From assembly GCF_001625305.1 (NCBI RefSeq), contig NW_017804243.1:1922089-1986088 (forward strand): DNA of 64,000 bases, read 5' to 3'. This stretch comes from Branchiostoma belcheri. Taxonomy: Eukaryota > Chordata > Leptocardii > Amphioxiformes > Branchiostomatidae. Below, one piece after another: positions 12,001 to 20,980 of the stretch. The notes under the pieces were generated by a model that was not told where the DNA came from, did not search any database, and saw nothing but the letters and a program-made list of their open reading frames with translations. The stretch's first letter is position 1. Every line of letters begins with the position of its first letter. Both the position numbers and the translations under genes were made by a program.

Positions 12001-13171
12001 TCAATCAATCAATCAAGCCGCAGAATCATGGACATTATAATGTCCTTAATCTATTGAAGATTTCAGGTGATTTAGAATAAAAAGGGGAATGTGACATTTC
12101 TTTCAAATATAAGTCTGGAACTGGTTCCAGGACAAGTAAAAAAAAACAAAACTTTTTTTTACTTGAACCTACACATTTTTACAAGTCCAGCAAACTGGTA
12201 CACAGCACTGGTGCATACTGTGATCTATATTCTGACCTTTCCCTTGGTGGTGAGACCTTCTTTCCCTCCAGACGTTTCTGTCTGTTCTGTCGGTGTGTAT
12301 CAGAGTTCAGGTGTTTGACATAAGCTGACAGACCCACACAGGTCGTGTGGCACAGGGTACAGTCATGGGCAGAGTTCCTGACAAGGAAAAAAAAAGTTTC
12401 TAGTCATTTCGGAACCTATCAATGAATCATTTTTTTCTGCAGTTTCAGCAAAAATTTATAATTCGATTGGGAAAACGAAAGGATGTGGAAGACAACTTAC
12501 ATGTAACTGTGCACTAGCTCAAAATGAAATGACAGATTATTATAACAGCAACACTAAAAATACAAATGTATATACAAGATGTGATTTCAATATCATTATA
12601 CTTGAAGTTGTACTTACTTTCCATGCTGGGCCTCATACTCCTTATGATGAAGGAGGCTCCAGCTATGTTCTTCCAACTCCTAAAAATAGTAAAATTAACA
12701 GTAAAAATTAAAATAAAAGAATCAAAAAAAAAGAGTATAATCTGTACAATCATTTTCTTTTTCAACTGAGCTTGAGTAACTGCTTTTTGGCGTATTTCTT
12801 TTTCAACTCCAAAGATAAAAATGACTTTGCAGAATCGACAAACTACATATATACTGTATAACTATGACTATGAGTATGAATTTTTGATCATTGAATGTTG
12901 ACATGCAGTGTTATCAATGCAATGATTTTGATGTTGAATTTCCATTGCAGTAACTTCAATGACTTAGCATTGCAAGATATTACAAAAATAAAATATAAGT
13001 TACATTACTAATACCTTCCCTTTTCAAGAACAGAATATACTATTCTACTTTCAAGTGTAAAGAAGCGTAACATCATACGATTCAAGAATGTGTTCCATTT
13101 GTATTGTAACTTACCTCTTTAGTTATGTAAACTATCTTGCACAGCTTGCATATGATTTTTTCCTTGGCCAT
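1..13171 (-). CDS. ZNF106: ZNF106 orthologue (zinc finger and WD40 protein), 3' end off the window
   Basis: Spliced minus-strand gene. Coding exons in order: 13171-13115, 12679-12618, 12377-12237, 11307-9882, 9418-9262, 8980-8904, 8475-7534, 7086-6391, 6020-5718, 5067-4497, 4416-3474, 3247-3186, 2262-2126, 1590-1471, 1156-1079, 672-556, 73-1. Reading frame is kept across every junction, all GT-AG, giving about 1,987 codons, similar to the roughly 1,880-residue human protein, before the left edge cuts off the last WD40 repeats. The start ATG at 13171 has an ideal ACCACCATGG context with an in-frame TGA just upstream. ZNF106 family hallmarks are the N-terminus (MAKEKIICKLCKIVY), paired C2H2 fingers, a coiled coil, and WD repeats with LYTGSSDKTVRCYNV and ELDDRVLCMHQNW. 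Family knowledge: ZNF106 is a nuclear RNA-associated protein needed for neuromuscular integrity in mice. That role is not shown by this sequence. The identification is firm. The least certain junction is the 80-nt intron at 4417-4496. Confidence 0.93.
861..1020 (+). repeat. Degenerate tRNA-related SINE fragment
   Basis: A tRNA-like B box (GGTTCAATCCC, about 893-903) follows a degraded A box. Downstream text (TGGGAAACTCAAGCACTTAACACGACTTTCCTCC) resembles the post-tRNA part of the clearer SINE at 31.7 kb. Lies in a ZNF106 intron. Confidence 0.4.
1720..2096. repeat. MITE family 3 (TTTAAAGGC...) degenerate copy
   Basis: Shares its interior (GCTAAGGCAAAAATAAGATG; GGTTCTAGCTACATG; GGTGGTACCTAAAAATAAAGGGAC) and right end (TTTTGCCACCCTGAAATTATATTGGATG) with the better copy at 15.74 kb. 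Left terminus is not recognisable. In a ZNF106 intron. Confidence 0.5.
2372..2954 (+). mobile_element. 3' end of a LINE (non-LTR retrotransposon), 5' truncated
   Basis: Open frame 2387-2767 (plus strand) encodes the C-terminal tail of a LINE reverse transcriptase: FVRPACEYAAPAWHPGLTAA, then VIQRRACRIILGSAFTSYTE, LDLPTLEVWRRDICHNFAKG, and KNSPIPYMIKLLNEQ before the stop. This is the usual thumb/tail of Jockey/CR1-group elements. A 190-nt 3' UTR ends in an (ATTC)n tail at 2936-2954, typical of LINE 3' ends. Inserted antisense to ZNF106, in the intron between exons 12 and 13. Confidence 0.85.
3474..4416 (-). other. ZNF106: ZNF106 exon 11 with a very short preceding intron
   Basis: This 943-nt exon encodes a Lys/Ser/Pro-rich stretch with basic runs (KKKK, KRKRKKRK) that could serve as nuclear localisation signals, then an acidic VLVIDSDDEDK motif, which is the layout of a SUMO-interacting motif. 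It is in a different frame from exon 10. A frame-preserving 80-nt GT-AG intron (4417-4496) joins them; more obvious acceptors nearby (ATTTCAG, CCGTTAG) would break the frame. A base-level assembly error is the alternative. Confidence 0.75.
4497..6020 (-). other. ZNF106: ZNF106 exons 9-10: coiled-coil region
   Basis: Exon 9 (6020-5718) is 101 codons ending in a long heptad-rich helix starting NLNQLLTISLQEEALHRRQ and running through EVKVIMQKAVDELHQLEVKK. Exon 10 (5067-4497) continues it with VVQQVSHLRQKRLEILQGAV, then becomes Ser/Thr/Pro-rich. The same helix pair, ending with an ILQG motif, lies before the WD40 domain in vertebrate ZNF106, which supports orthology beyond the fingers and WD repeats. 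The intron between the exons (5068-5717) holds a degenerate repeat near 5.11-5.40 kb. Confidence 0.83.
5106..5400. repeat. MITE family 3 partial copy in ZNF106 intron
   Basis: Begins AAAGGGACCAAAAGCGATTTCAGGGCAG, close to the left terminus of copies at 15.74 and 41.93 kb, and carries the shared interior with ATATCTGTGAGTGTGAGGC. The right end is lost. Confidence 0.5.
6391..9418 (-). other. ZNF106: ZNF106 exons 5-8: acidic/Ser-rich middle region
   Basis: Four in-frame exons (9418-9262, 8980-8904, 8475-7534, 7086-6391; residues about 563-1186). Exon 5 has an acidic stretch (DDYNEVSMDTEDSNDER). Exon 7 is Ser/Thr/Pro-rich with a helical block near EKLQLPPHLQRELGKYL. Exon 8 begins with a conserved-looking FGLQLGPPSL and then TINLQDIALHELSMEQLKEI, followed by repeated VKVEP, VKQEP and IKQEK patches that resemble sumoylation consensus sites (psi-K-x-E). 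No catalytic domain is recognisable. Confidence 0.82.
7205..7473 (-). repeat. MITE family 1 (CAGGGCTCGAAAT...) copy in ZNF106 intron
   Basis: Reverse-orientation relative of the elements at 17.86 and 51.61 kb: shared CACTTAGAATTTAGGAAGTGTGGATCATACTAAAAACTGTTCAG, then a TGCAGGTAGACATCAG block and GCACAGCTCCAATTTTACTTGC. The termini are degraded. Confidence 0.5.
9882..11307 (-). other. ZNF106: ZNF106 large exon 4: Arg/Ser/Gln-rich disordered region
   Basis: Single 1,426-nt exon open throughout, acceptor CACAG at 11308 and donor GTAAGT at 9881, residues about 87-562. The first two thirds are rich in Arg, Ser, Gln, Gly and Asp with RS, RD and RG dipeptides, so probably disordered and perhaps RNA-binding. 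The last third, from PIMKAALLELSKVRK to KVKRRMEKFLTPRGEQ, is less biased and looks helical. Opposite-strand open frames here are shadows of this exon. Confidence 0.85.
11404..11720. repeat. MITE family 2 (CAGTGTTCTAGCC...) partial copy
   Basis: Starts AGGGTTCTAGCAAG and carries the family's paired TTTGACAGAATTTTGCC and TCTTTGACAGACAAAAATT blocks, then the shared AGCTTAGTCTACCAGCAAAATT segment also found at 24.36 and 34.81 kb. In a ZNF106 intron. Confidence 0.5.
12237..13171 (-). other. ZNF106: ZNF106 exons 1-3: two N-terminal C2H2 zinc fingers
   Basis: Three small coding exons (13171-13115, 12679-12618, 12377-12237) encode residues 1 to about 86. Finger 1 uses Cys8, Cys11, His24 and His30. 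Finger 2 uses Cys46, Cys49, His62 and His68. Both have C-x2-C-x12-H-x5-H spacing, as in the matrin/U1C-like fingers at the start of vertebrate ZNF106. The second finger carries the recognisable GLSAYVKHL helix. Each finger is split or followed by an intron with consensus splice sites (for example donor GTAAGT at 12617). A Lys/Arg-rich tail follows finger 2. Confidence 0.92.
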
Positions 13172-13203
13172 GGTGGTTTTACTTCAACCTTCTGAGAAAA
13201 GGC

Positions 13204-13530
13204 AAAAAATTCATAAACATTCACATTCTACCTGCATCATTCAACATTTAGGAAGCATGGATTATCCTAAAAACTGTTTAGAAACTATTACCATTATTTA
13301 TTTATACTTCATCATTGGTTTAATATTAATCATAGCTGGTAACACTCCATGCAGTAGATAAAAATACACATACACTGTACACCACTTACTATATTCACTT
13401 ACTTTTTGTATTACATGTATTTATAAATCCAGTACATCGACCGGTGCAGGTAGACATCAGAAATACCTGCCCAGATCCAGATTTACCTGCACTTTTAAAC
13501 CTGTATATACAGGTGTTTTTTCCAGCCCTA
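13204..13530 (-). repeat. MITE family 1 copy just upstream of the ZNF106 coding start
   Basis: Same order as the other reverse copies: ATTTAGGAAGCATGGATTATCC, AAAACTGTTTAG, then GTGCAGGTAGACATCAGAAATACCTGC and ATACAGGTGTTTTTTCCAGCCCT. Sits in the 5' UTR intron of ZNF106. Confidence 0.55.
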
Positions 13531-14007
13531 CAAATGGTGGTTATAGTTATACTGGTTTGACATAATAGATAACAGGCTAATTAGTATGTCTACTTTGGTG
13601 TCACTAACATTTTGAACTGAAGTGGCTAAATAGGCTTAAAAGATAAGTGTCATAAATCTTGTCCAAACCACTTGGGTGTTGTCTAAACCTGTTTATACCA
13701 AACACTTAGGACAGATACAAAGACTCTCTGGAGGGTAACAAGTCCTCTAACACGGAATGTGATATAGCTAAAGAGCCAAAATACCGAATAACCGTTCCAT
13801 GTTAGACAACAAAGGCGAGTGGACATACATCGTTGGCTACTCTAAACATGTAACTCTATCCGCCACCTGCTAAGTTCCCATGCTTGTCAAATGTTTCATT
13901 CTGTATTTAACTATTACAATCGCCATCTGTACAGTTTGTCAACATGAGGTCCGTGCCAAAGTCATAACAGATCGATTTGTGACCTTGTAACAACTTTTAA
14001 ATCTTAC

Positions 14008-14130
14008 CTCAAACACTCCAACAGGCCCTTCATGTCGACCCGGATACCAAACAAGAAGGGTAATATTACGTGCCGCCGTGTACACATTACTTGTATACAC
14101 TACCCAACGGTCAAAACTGCCGTTCATTCA
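14008..14130 (-). other. Probable 5' UTR exon of ZNF106
   Basis: A strong donor (GAG then GTAAGAT) lies at 14006-14007 on the minus strand. The coding start exon has an acceptor (TTTTCTCAG) at 13192-13193, only 20 nt before the ATG, so an upstream non-coding exon is required. The right limit is a guess; transcription may begin anywhere up to about 14.37 kb. The exon contains upstream ATGs. Confidence 0.55.
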
Positions 14131-14159
14131 GCTTGGCACCTTAGATATGCAAATGAGCG

Positions 14160-14490
14160 TCTTCGAATCGGCCGCGTGCTCCTTAGCACTTTTGGCATTT
14201 GATTATACCGTATAACGTTTATCGTTCAATTTTTCATGCAGCAAGGGAATTGTATAGGTTAAATCTTACACGAAGGCTTAACTTTTCACTACACAATGGG
14301 ACAGAGTGAAGACAAAGACGGCTTTAACTGACACAAAGTCGTAAAAATAGACTAGAGCGCCGCCATTTTGGGTCACAACGTGGAGCATGACGGGATACCA
14401 ATCAATTTCTTACGACAACTTTTACTAAAACCATTGTTCATTGGCTACGATTAGCAGCTGGTCTGGATTCTAACCAATCGGATGTGTTAT
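14160..14490. promoter_or_regulatory. Probable ZNF106 promoter region with YY1-like and CCAAT motifs
   Basis: A perfect YY1-type motif (CAAAATGGCGGC on the minus strand) lies at about 14,359-14,370, and CCAAT boxes occur near 14,398 and 14,475. YY1 sites of this orientation often sit at or just downstream of TATA-less start sites. The position just 5' of the predicted UTR exon fits ZNF106. It is about 6.6 kb from the SNAP25-A start codon, so a shared bidirectional promoter is possible but unproven. Confidence 0.5.
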
Positions 14491-14788
14491 AAGTAAAACC
14501 ATTGTTTTGCCAAGTGGGCACAGTCCAAATACACAAAAGGGAGTTTTAACCATTTTGCTGTTGTATATTTCATAACAATAGCCCATCAACATTAATAATC
14601 AAACATTTAAAGACTTAAAGAAAATTGTAAAAAAAAAACAATTTATCTTAAACGTTCATTCTTTTTGGCAAAATGTCTGGAATATTTTGACTGTGAAAAA
14701 AAGATTGGATCTTTTGTTCCATTTTATTAGAGTGGAATATTCCACATGACGTGTCTCTTGGGGGCGGAAGTGGAAGAAGTTGGAACAT

Positions 14789-15003
14789 TTATGTTGTAAG
14801 ACCCGAGGCAGTGTAACTATAGTTAGCCAGTGCAGAGTGGCCGGATACACCTTTGCTTCGGCCCAGAGTGCGAAACTTTACAAGAAGTAAGAAATCACGG
14901 TAAGTCTGAGCATTTGGTAGTTGTCCTTTGACTGTAACACAGTCAGAGAGGCTGTCGAAGTCATTTATGTCTTGCCAGGGCAGGCTACGGAAGGTTGACA
15001 TTT
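14789..15003 (-). CDS. Unidentified open frame, possible small gene or pseudogene fragment
   Basis: From ATG at 15003 (context AAAATGT) the minus strand is open for about 71 codons to the stop at 14789, beginning MSTFRSLPWQDINDFDSLSD and ending SYTASGLTT. Composition is balanced and has no repeat look, unlike most short open frames here. It lies about 0.4 kb upstream of the ZNF106 promoter motifs. I do not recognise the product. It could be an exon of an unseen gene, a retrocopy fragment or chance. Confidence 0.25.
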
Positions 15004-15463
15004 TGACCAGAAGACATGATGACCTCGTCGTTGGAACATTTGATATGAGCCAATTATTACACGTTTTATATCGCCTATAAGCTTGGTACTGTAGTAAATA
15101 CAAAATTTATAAAAGTTGTTGCAGCATACGAAGCGAAGGCTTTTTGGCAGGGGAGCACTGATGATGTAAATTTATGATATGTTGACGGATAAAATTTGCT
15201 TATGATTCGTGGTACTCTAAAAATCAAAGCGAACCGAAAAAATTATTGTACCGTTTCCGTAGTTTCAGATTCTGCAATGTCCGAGATCAAAGTAAATTTG
15301 CCAGAACAATTATAATACTCCTGATGTTGACACATATAACGCGGTTGCTCTTTAGATTTGTGTTGACAAAGTTCCTGGGAAAACGATGACATGATGACTT
15401 AAATCATCAGAAGAAGAATGGTCGTGTGCGCCATAATGGTATTATGTGGAACTGCTGATGGAG

Positions 15464-15613
15464 TAGCCTGGGTGCCAGACTGTTTCCAGGGCTTGCACAG
15501 GCCAGTTCCTCGGCTACAGGGCCAACATGCCCCCAAGGAAATTATACCACAGCCCCCTCACTTAGGCCCAGGCACGTTGGGCAACTGTAGGCCTTGGTCT
15601 GGCATCCAGGCTA
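15464..15613. mobile_element. 150-bp MITE with 9-bp target duplication
   Basis: Terminal inverted repeats TAGCCTGGGTGCCAGAC and, reverse-complemented, TAGCCTGGATGCCAGAC (one mismatch) bound a 150-bp element. It is flanked by direct repeats CTGATGGAG at 15455-15463 and 15614-15622. Size and 8-9 bp duplication suggest a hAT, Mutator or Merlin type element. The 93-codon open frame across it has no coding meaning. Confidence 0.85.
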
Positions 15614-15741
15614 CTGATGGAGTGCTAAAGGCCGTACCAGGACCTTTGATCTCATCTCTTTTGCACCTGTTGACAGTCTGTGCAGCAAGTGATGCATGAT
15701 GTACACATGTATATCTGATAATATTTCCATGCTAACATATA

Positions 15742-16091
15742 TTAAAGGCGCCCAAAACAATTAGGGCAGTAAGATTGGATTTCCAATGTCAATTTTCTGG
15801 TCATTTTTCAATGTAGTAAGTTGAATCAACCCTAACGAATCCTATAATAGCATGCTGATATCTGTGACAGTGTGAGACAGAAATGTAGAGTCGCTGATAG
15901 AAAACAGTTGCTTGTTTCGTATCATAGGCTAGTCCTAGCTATGAATTGGTGGTACCAAAAAATAAAGGGACTCCCCACTGCGCTATTTCAAACGCCTGAA
16001 GTTTAAAATGATGACAAAAATGTGGCAGATTTTATTGTCCAGAATTTATTTCTTATTTTGCCACCCTGAAATTGCAAATTAGAAGCCTTAA
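15742..16091. repeat. MITE family 3 (TTAAAGGC ends)
   Basis: Left end TTAAAGGCGCCCAAAACAAT...AGGGC and right end, as reverse complement, TTAAGGCTTCTAATTTGCAA...AGGGTGGCAAAAT form imperfect inverted termini about 350 bp apart. Related copies or halves are near 1.7, 5.1, 41.9, 43.2 and 60.5 kb. Confidence 0.6.
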
Positions 16092-17854
16092 AAAGTGTTT
16101 ACTCTTGTGATTGCACCTTCAATCACCCATTTGTTATGCTGCTTTTACCAGAGATTGTCCTATGTTTGCCTTGCAGCAGATTGTGTGAAGTGATTTGGAG
16201 GTAAATGCTGCACAGTGTTGCTTGCCCATTGTTTATTTATCATTGTCAAGGGGCATGAGTCATGATGCCTGGTGGTAGGCCTGACACTGTTTTTCAGGAA
16301 TGTGGATGTTTACTTTCACGGTTTCAACAAATACAAAGACTATGTCGAGAGCATTTAACGCCATGTCCCCTCCATTTGTATTAATAATAATTACTTAGTA
16401 CTGAGTGATAATATGAATTGAAGCCAACTTTGATGAACTGTTAGATTTGGAACAACAGTTGGCTTTTCGACAAATTCACAGATGACAATGCACTTTGATG
16501 TAGTAAATGTAGAATTTGGTCACCTTGTTGCCTCCATTTATAATTTATTATTATAATGATAAGTTCTGAAACCAATTTTTTTGAATGATGACGTGTCAGA
16601 TTTGGCATTCCAGTTGGCTTACATCCTTTAGAGTAAATGTCCATAATGTATATGACACAAGCTTATACACAAAGACCCTTTTGGATAGATGTCAACCTAT
16701 CTTCCTGGTATGGAATTGTTCATATTTCATATACCAAATTTGTCATGGTTACAACATTAATCAGCAGAAAGAAATTGTACTACTAGTAAACATTTGTAGG
16801 GCGCGAAATTCATTTTGTTTTGCTGCCAGTAGCACCAGGTCATCTAACCTATGAGTTCAGGTACACAGAAATGATTTTGGCTGCACAACATATAGAACAA
16901 AGTAGAAATTGCCAGCATGAAACCTTTATAAATTATGCCTCTTTTCTGCTGCAGCTGGAATCTGAAATTCTGTTAAAAAATCAAAGTAACTAATACAACA
17001 AAGGCTGTATTATTTGTCTCTTGTGTTATATATGTAAAACATGTAGCCACATTAACACTGAACAATAGTCATATTACCTTTCATATTGTATGTTACCCTG
17101 CACTACATATTGATATAATGAATGTCTTCAACAACTTCAAAGTTCAAGTGCACTGGTGCACTCAGTCAAAAATACAGCTCCTGAATTATAGGTGCACAAA
17201 AGTACAGTCTTGTATGCATCCAGTATATACATACGTATTTGAAGCCCTGAACATGTAAAGGAACTGTCATCAGAAAGGAATCCTAGTTGCAGCATTCATG
17301 TGTACATATAACCACAGAATGTTGATCGATATGTTTGCCTTTTGAGATGGCAAAACTATCCTATTAATCATTCATACAGACAGTGTCTAATCATATCATA
17401 CCAGCTAGATTGTCAGTTCAGTACCTTGTGTTATTATTTATGTGGTATGCATAATATATTATATCACATTTGGCTGATAAACGAAGATGGTAGTAACCAA
17501 ACATTTAAAGTTAAACACCCCATGCAGTTCCAATGCATTCAGGATAGTATCCAATTCACCACGATAGGCTGGCAGAAAAAAAGATACCTGTAGTCGGGTA
17601 CAGTTAAGAAAGTTTGATTAAAATGCCTGAAAAGACATTAAATATAAGCACACTCAAGCCTAAATCTCTGCCTGGAGAGTAGCAAAGGACATAAGGAAAT
17701 AAACAAGAAATTGCTTATATGTGTTCAGCCTTCAGGGCACGTCAAATATGTGCAAGTGATAGCACTAGAATGTTGTTGTATGATAAGAGTTACATGAGGT
17801 ACCTTAAGAGAGTAAGACTTAACATTAACCATGGTTGAACTTTGGAACTATACT
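16092..17854. other. AT-rich intergenic stretch between ZNF106 and SNAP25-A
   Basis: No convincing gene. Contains a fragment resembling MITE family 1 near 17.14-17.25 kb (GCACTGGTGCACTCAG ... TTTGAAGCCCTG). The remainder shows only short open frames and no recognisable exon. Confidence 0.5.
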
Positions 17855-18184
17855 CAGAGCTCGAAATACCACCTGTGTATGCAGGTTAGTGCAGATATTT
17901 CTGATGTCTGCCTGCACCCAATTTGCACTGGTGCATGTACTGGGTTTATATGTAGGTGTATGTGGATTTTTATTTTCTACATTGACTGTTACCACCAGTA
18001 TAATGTATAAAGTAAAATCCTAATGGCAATGGTTTCTGAACAGTTTTTAGTATGATCCCTACTACTAGAAATTCCAAGTGGTAAAATTTGTCTGGTGCAG
18101 TAACTTTCAAAACCTCCTTACTTTCAATCAATGTCAACCTGCACCTGAGTGCAGGTATGCAGAAAAAAGTAATTTTGAGCCCTG
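17855..18184 (+). repeat. MITE family 1, near full-length copy (330 bp)
   Basis: Termini CAGAGCTCGAAATACC and TAATTTTGAGCCCTG are inverted repeats. Interior carries one copy of the segment TATGCAGGTTAGTGCAG ... GCACTGGTGCATGTACTGGGT that is amplified in the 51.6-kb copy. No clear target duplication. Confidence 0.65.
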
Positions 18185-18283
18185 ATCAAAGACAACTACG
18201 AAAAAAAATATCTTAGTTACTTCAATATTTCTTAGGGACTGTACGATATTTACCGGGGGGGAGGCTGGTGCAAAATGGTCCGG

Positions 18284-18303
18284 NNNNNNNNNNNNNNNNN
18301 NNN
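18284..18303. other. Assembly gap of 20 N
   Basis: Run of 20 N directly after the G-rich left terminus of the 18.2-20.3 kb element. The right end shows C-run subterminal repeats, so the missing sequence is probably the matching G-run repeats. The real gap length is unknown. Confidence 0.95.
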
Positions 18304-19054
18304 TTTGGGGCTGGTGGGAGACAAATATTCCCGTCTGAAACGTAAAATGGAAAACCTCGAATTAAGTACGCACCCCTTCTACGCACGGCCGGTACCACAG
18401 TGAACATGTAGTATGACAGTTCGTCGTTCCAAACAAATTTAAAATTGTTAAAAACTAGATTTATGCCGTGTACTACGCGATGGTATGGTAACGTAGCGGG
18501 AAACGTTTCAAGTTCTTTTGTTTTTCACCGCCGGCCGCAGCCGACTTGCAAGACGTCACCACCGCATCGAAAGGTAAGGCAAGTGCGGCGAAACGCACAG
18601 ATTTGGATCCAGCTTTGGAGTGTTGGTGTCTTGGTGATCAAACAAGCAATGGTCAATAAAGATTCGTGAAAAAAAAGACAATATTTCAATATTGATTTTA
18701 TCGGTAACGAGGGGGGGGGTACTTGAATGTTGATGCACAGGTACGTAGCTTTAATGTTTTTAATACGAAATGCGCCGAACACTTCTTTAATAGCGCCCGC
18801 GCGATTGACCCATCGGAGAGAAACAATCATACAGGCGGAGAACGGGCGGAGTATTTGGGTGTTGAGGTGCTACCGAATTTAAAATTTGACACCGAAACCA
18901 ATTAACACACTGGGATCAATGGGACTTTCGATTCCGAACAGGAGAAAGTGACAAGTTTGACTGCGTTTCAAGTAATCTCTCGTTATGTGATAGATGTTTT
19001 TGTCACAAATCAAAGCAATAAACAGTGTGTTTATTAATTTGTACTCCGTAGAAC

Positions 19055-19231
19055 TTATAAGTACAGTCTGTTCAGAGGAACTTCAAGAAAGACTTCCTTC
19101 TCGGGGTCCATGTTCTGGAAAGCTGTCCTCAGCGCTGCGCATGCCACGGCCCTCTCTGTGTTCTTCAGCTGTAGGTGTACTTTGCCTGTCGGCGCGCCAA
19201 ACACCCCACCCACCGGCCGGGCGGTAAGATT
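19055..19231 (-). pseudogene. Coding-like fragment inside the TIR element, product unknown
   Basis: The minus strand is open for about 58 codons and locally GC-rich, reading PVGGVFGAPTGKVHLQLKN, then ERAVACAALRTAFQNMDPEK and EVFLEVPLNRLYL before TAA. It looks like real protein, with an amphipathic helical middle. A possible acceptor (CGACAG) lies just before GKVHLQ. I do not recognise the family. It may be the 3' part of a transposase or accessory gene, or a captured host exon. Confidence 0.3.
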
Positions 19232-20980
19232 TCATCAAAGGCTACATTTTAAGTTCACTCCGCCCCTATCATTGTAGCTTGCCGAACAGTCGAGTAGGAG
19301 TACATCTAGATGGAATTGTCACGTCGTACTGACTGGTGTAGCCCGCTACAAAGTAATTTCCTGTGGCATTTATCAAGATTTAAAAATATTTGTGATACGA
19401 AGTGAAACATGGTTAACAATTTCTGAACCTTTGAAACGACATGGGCATAATCTTTGTTGAAGATTCCTGAGTTGAACTCAAGCCGGAAGTGTATTGGAAA
19501 TGATGACCATCAGTCGAGGCACAACTGTTATGTTATCACATGTTACGTTAAGACGATCAAGAACGTTCACGGCTTGCGGACCATTTCAAATATTACCACT
19601 CATAAACCCTACAATTGTATGTGTACTTACGGGAGGTTATATTTTTGCCGGGGTTCCACTGAGATCGGCGCCGGCTAGCTGGGGAACGATCCCGTCGGCA
19701 TGACAAAGCGCCGGGCGTCATTGCCAGAGACCTACATTTTCTTACCGTGGGTGACTCGACTTCTTCTTTTACCGCAACTTGGTGTCAATATCGACGATAG
19801 TCACAGGAAATATGTTCATTTATTGAAGTTTAACTTTATTTCCACTCGTCAATATTCTTATCTAAACATGCTATGGACGATCGACGTTCCAAGCTGCCCG
19901 TGCCGGTGTCCCGCTTTATTCCTGGGTCGTCCACGGATTTATCGGCGGAAAACTCAAATAAAGTACGCACTGCGACTTTGGCGACGGCCCGAGACACTTC
20001 TGGGATTTTAAAAAATGTAAAAAGTGCGTACTATATTAGGGAATTTACGGCGTATTTCTTGTAATTCGGTACTACGCGACGCCATATTTTACAAAAGTTT
20101 TTCGGTGGCCCTCCCCCCCCAGGTCGATTTTTTTTTCGATGGCCCTCCCCCCGGCTCAAATTTTTTTCCATGGCCCTCCCCCCAGGCCAAAAAATTTTTC
20201 AATGGCCCTCCCCCCCAGTGCACCAGCCCTCCCCCCCGGTAAATATCGTACAGTCCCTTATCTATGCAGACATGTACAAAATGTAAACAATATGCTTTAA
20301 TCCTTGAGCCAAATCTCCCAATCAAACGGTTCTTTTGTTGTTTATGAGGCTGTGAATGGGACACAAAACAAAGCTGTGTTGGGATTTGAAGCTGAAGCAC
20401 TACATATGGGAGAGTACTCCCACGACATTTGTATACACACAATGAAAACAATGCATGTACAGTTTTGCATACAAGCAACAAGAAGCAAGCATTCATGACA
20501 TGTGCCTTGTTGATTACTGGAAGCAGTCTCCTGGGCCTAAACTAAAAGTTTTTCATTTTGCTAACATAGAAAAATTGTACTATATCCTGAAGTTCATATT
20601 TCATACAGCACTGTATTAATAATAAGTACCATAGCAGCAGACTTCCAAATTACATGTACATGTCAGATACTGTAAACAGTATAATTGTATACTGAAAATT
20701 TATACCATAAATTATAGGACTGCTCTCCATGACAGTATTTTTAAAAAATTTAAAAACTAATGGTTTAATTAACAAAGTCTAACTGTGATGGCATTTTGTG
20801 AATGACACAGATTTTCTAGCAAATTAAAATTTGTTTGTAAGCTCAGGAATGATAAGCTGTATTCTAATCGGAATTCTAGTCTGTATTCTAATATGTATCT
20901 TTTCCATTTCTTACTGATTAACCAAGATTTGTAAGTCTCTGTTGTTGTTGTTGTTTTGATGTAGCTTGGCTGTCGTCAAC

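Larger units (their letters stand above)
18235..20257. mobile_element. 2.0-kb TIR DNA transposon with TTA target duplication
   Basis: The left end GGGACTGTACGATATTTACC followed by seven G then AGG is matched by the reverse complement of the right end over about 30 bp, and a TTA triplet flanks both sides (18232-18234, 20258-20260). A 3-bp TWA duplication with GG-starting TIRs fits the PIF/Harbinger superfamily; this is inference. The right subterminal region (about 20,105-20,245) has four to five irregular repeats of GATGGCCCTCCCCCC spaced by A/T runs. The element lies between ZNF106 and SNAP25-A. No complete transposase is readable, though there are coding-like stretches at 19,055-19,231 (minus) and 19,873-20,064 (plus). 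Confidence 0.75.

Noticed and set aside
18445..18669. 74-codon frame beside a good GTAAGG donor at 18.57 kb as a SNAP25-A 5' exon
   Set aside because: It lies inside the TIR element; a host 5' exon there is less likely, and no second line of evidence supports it.
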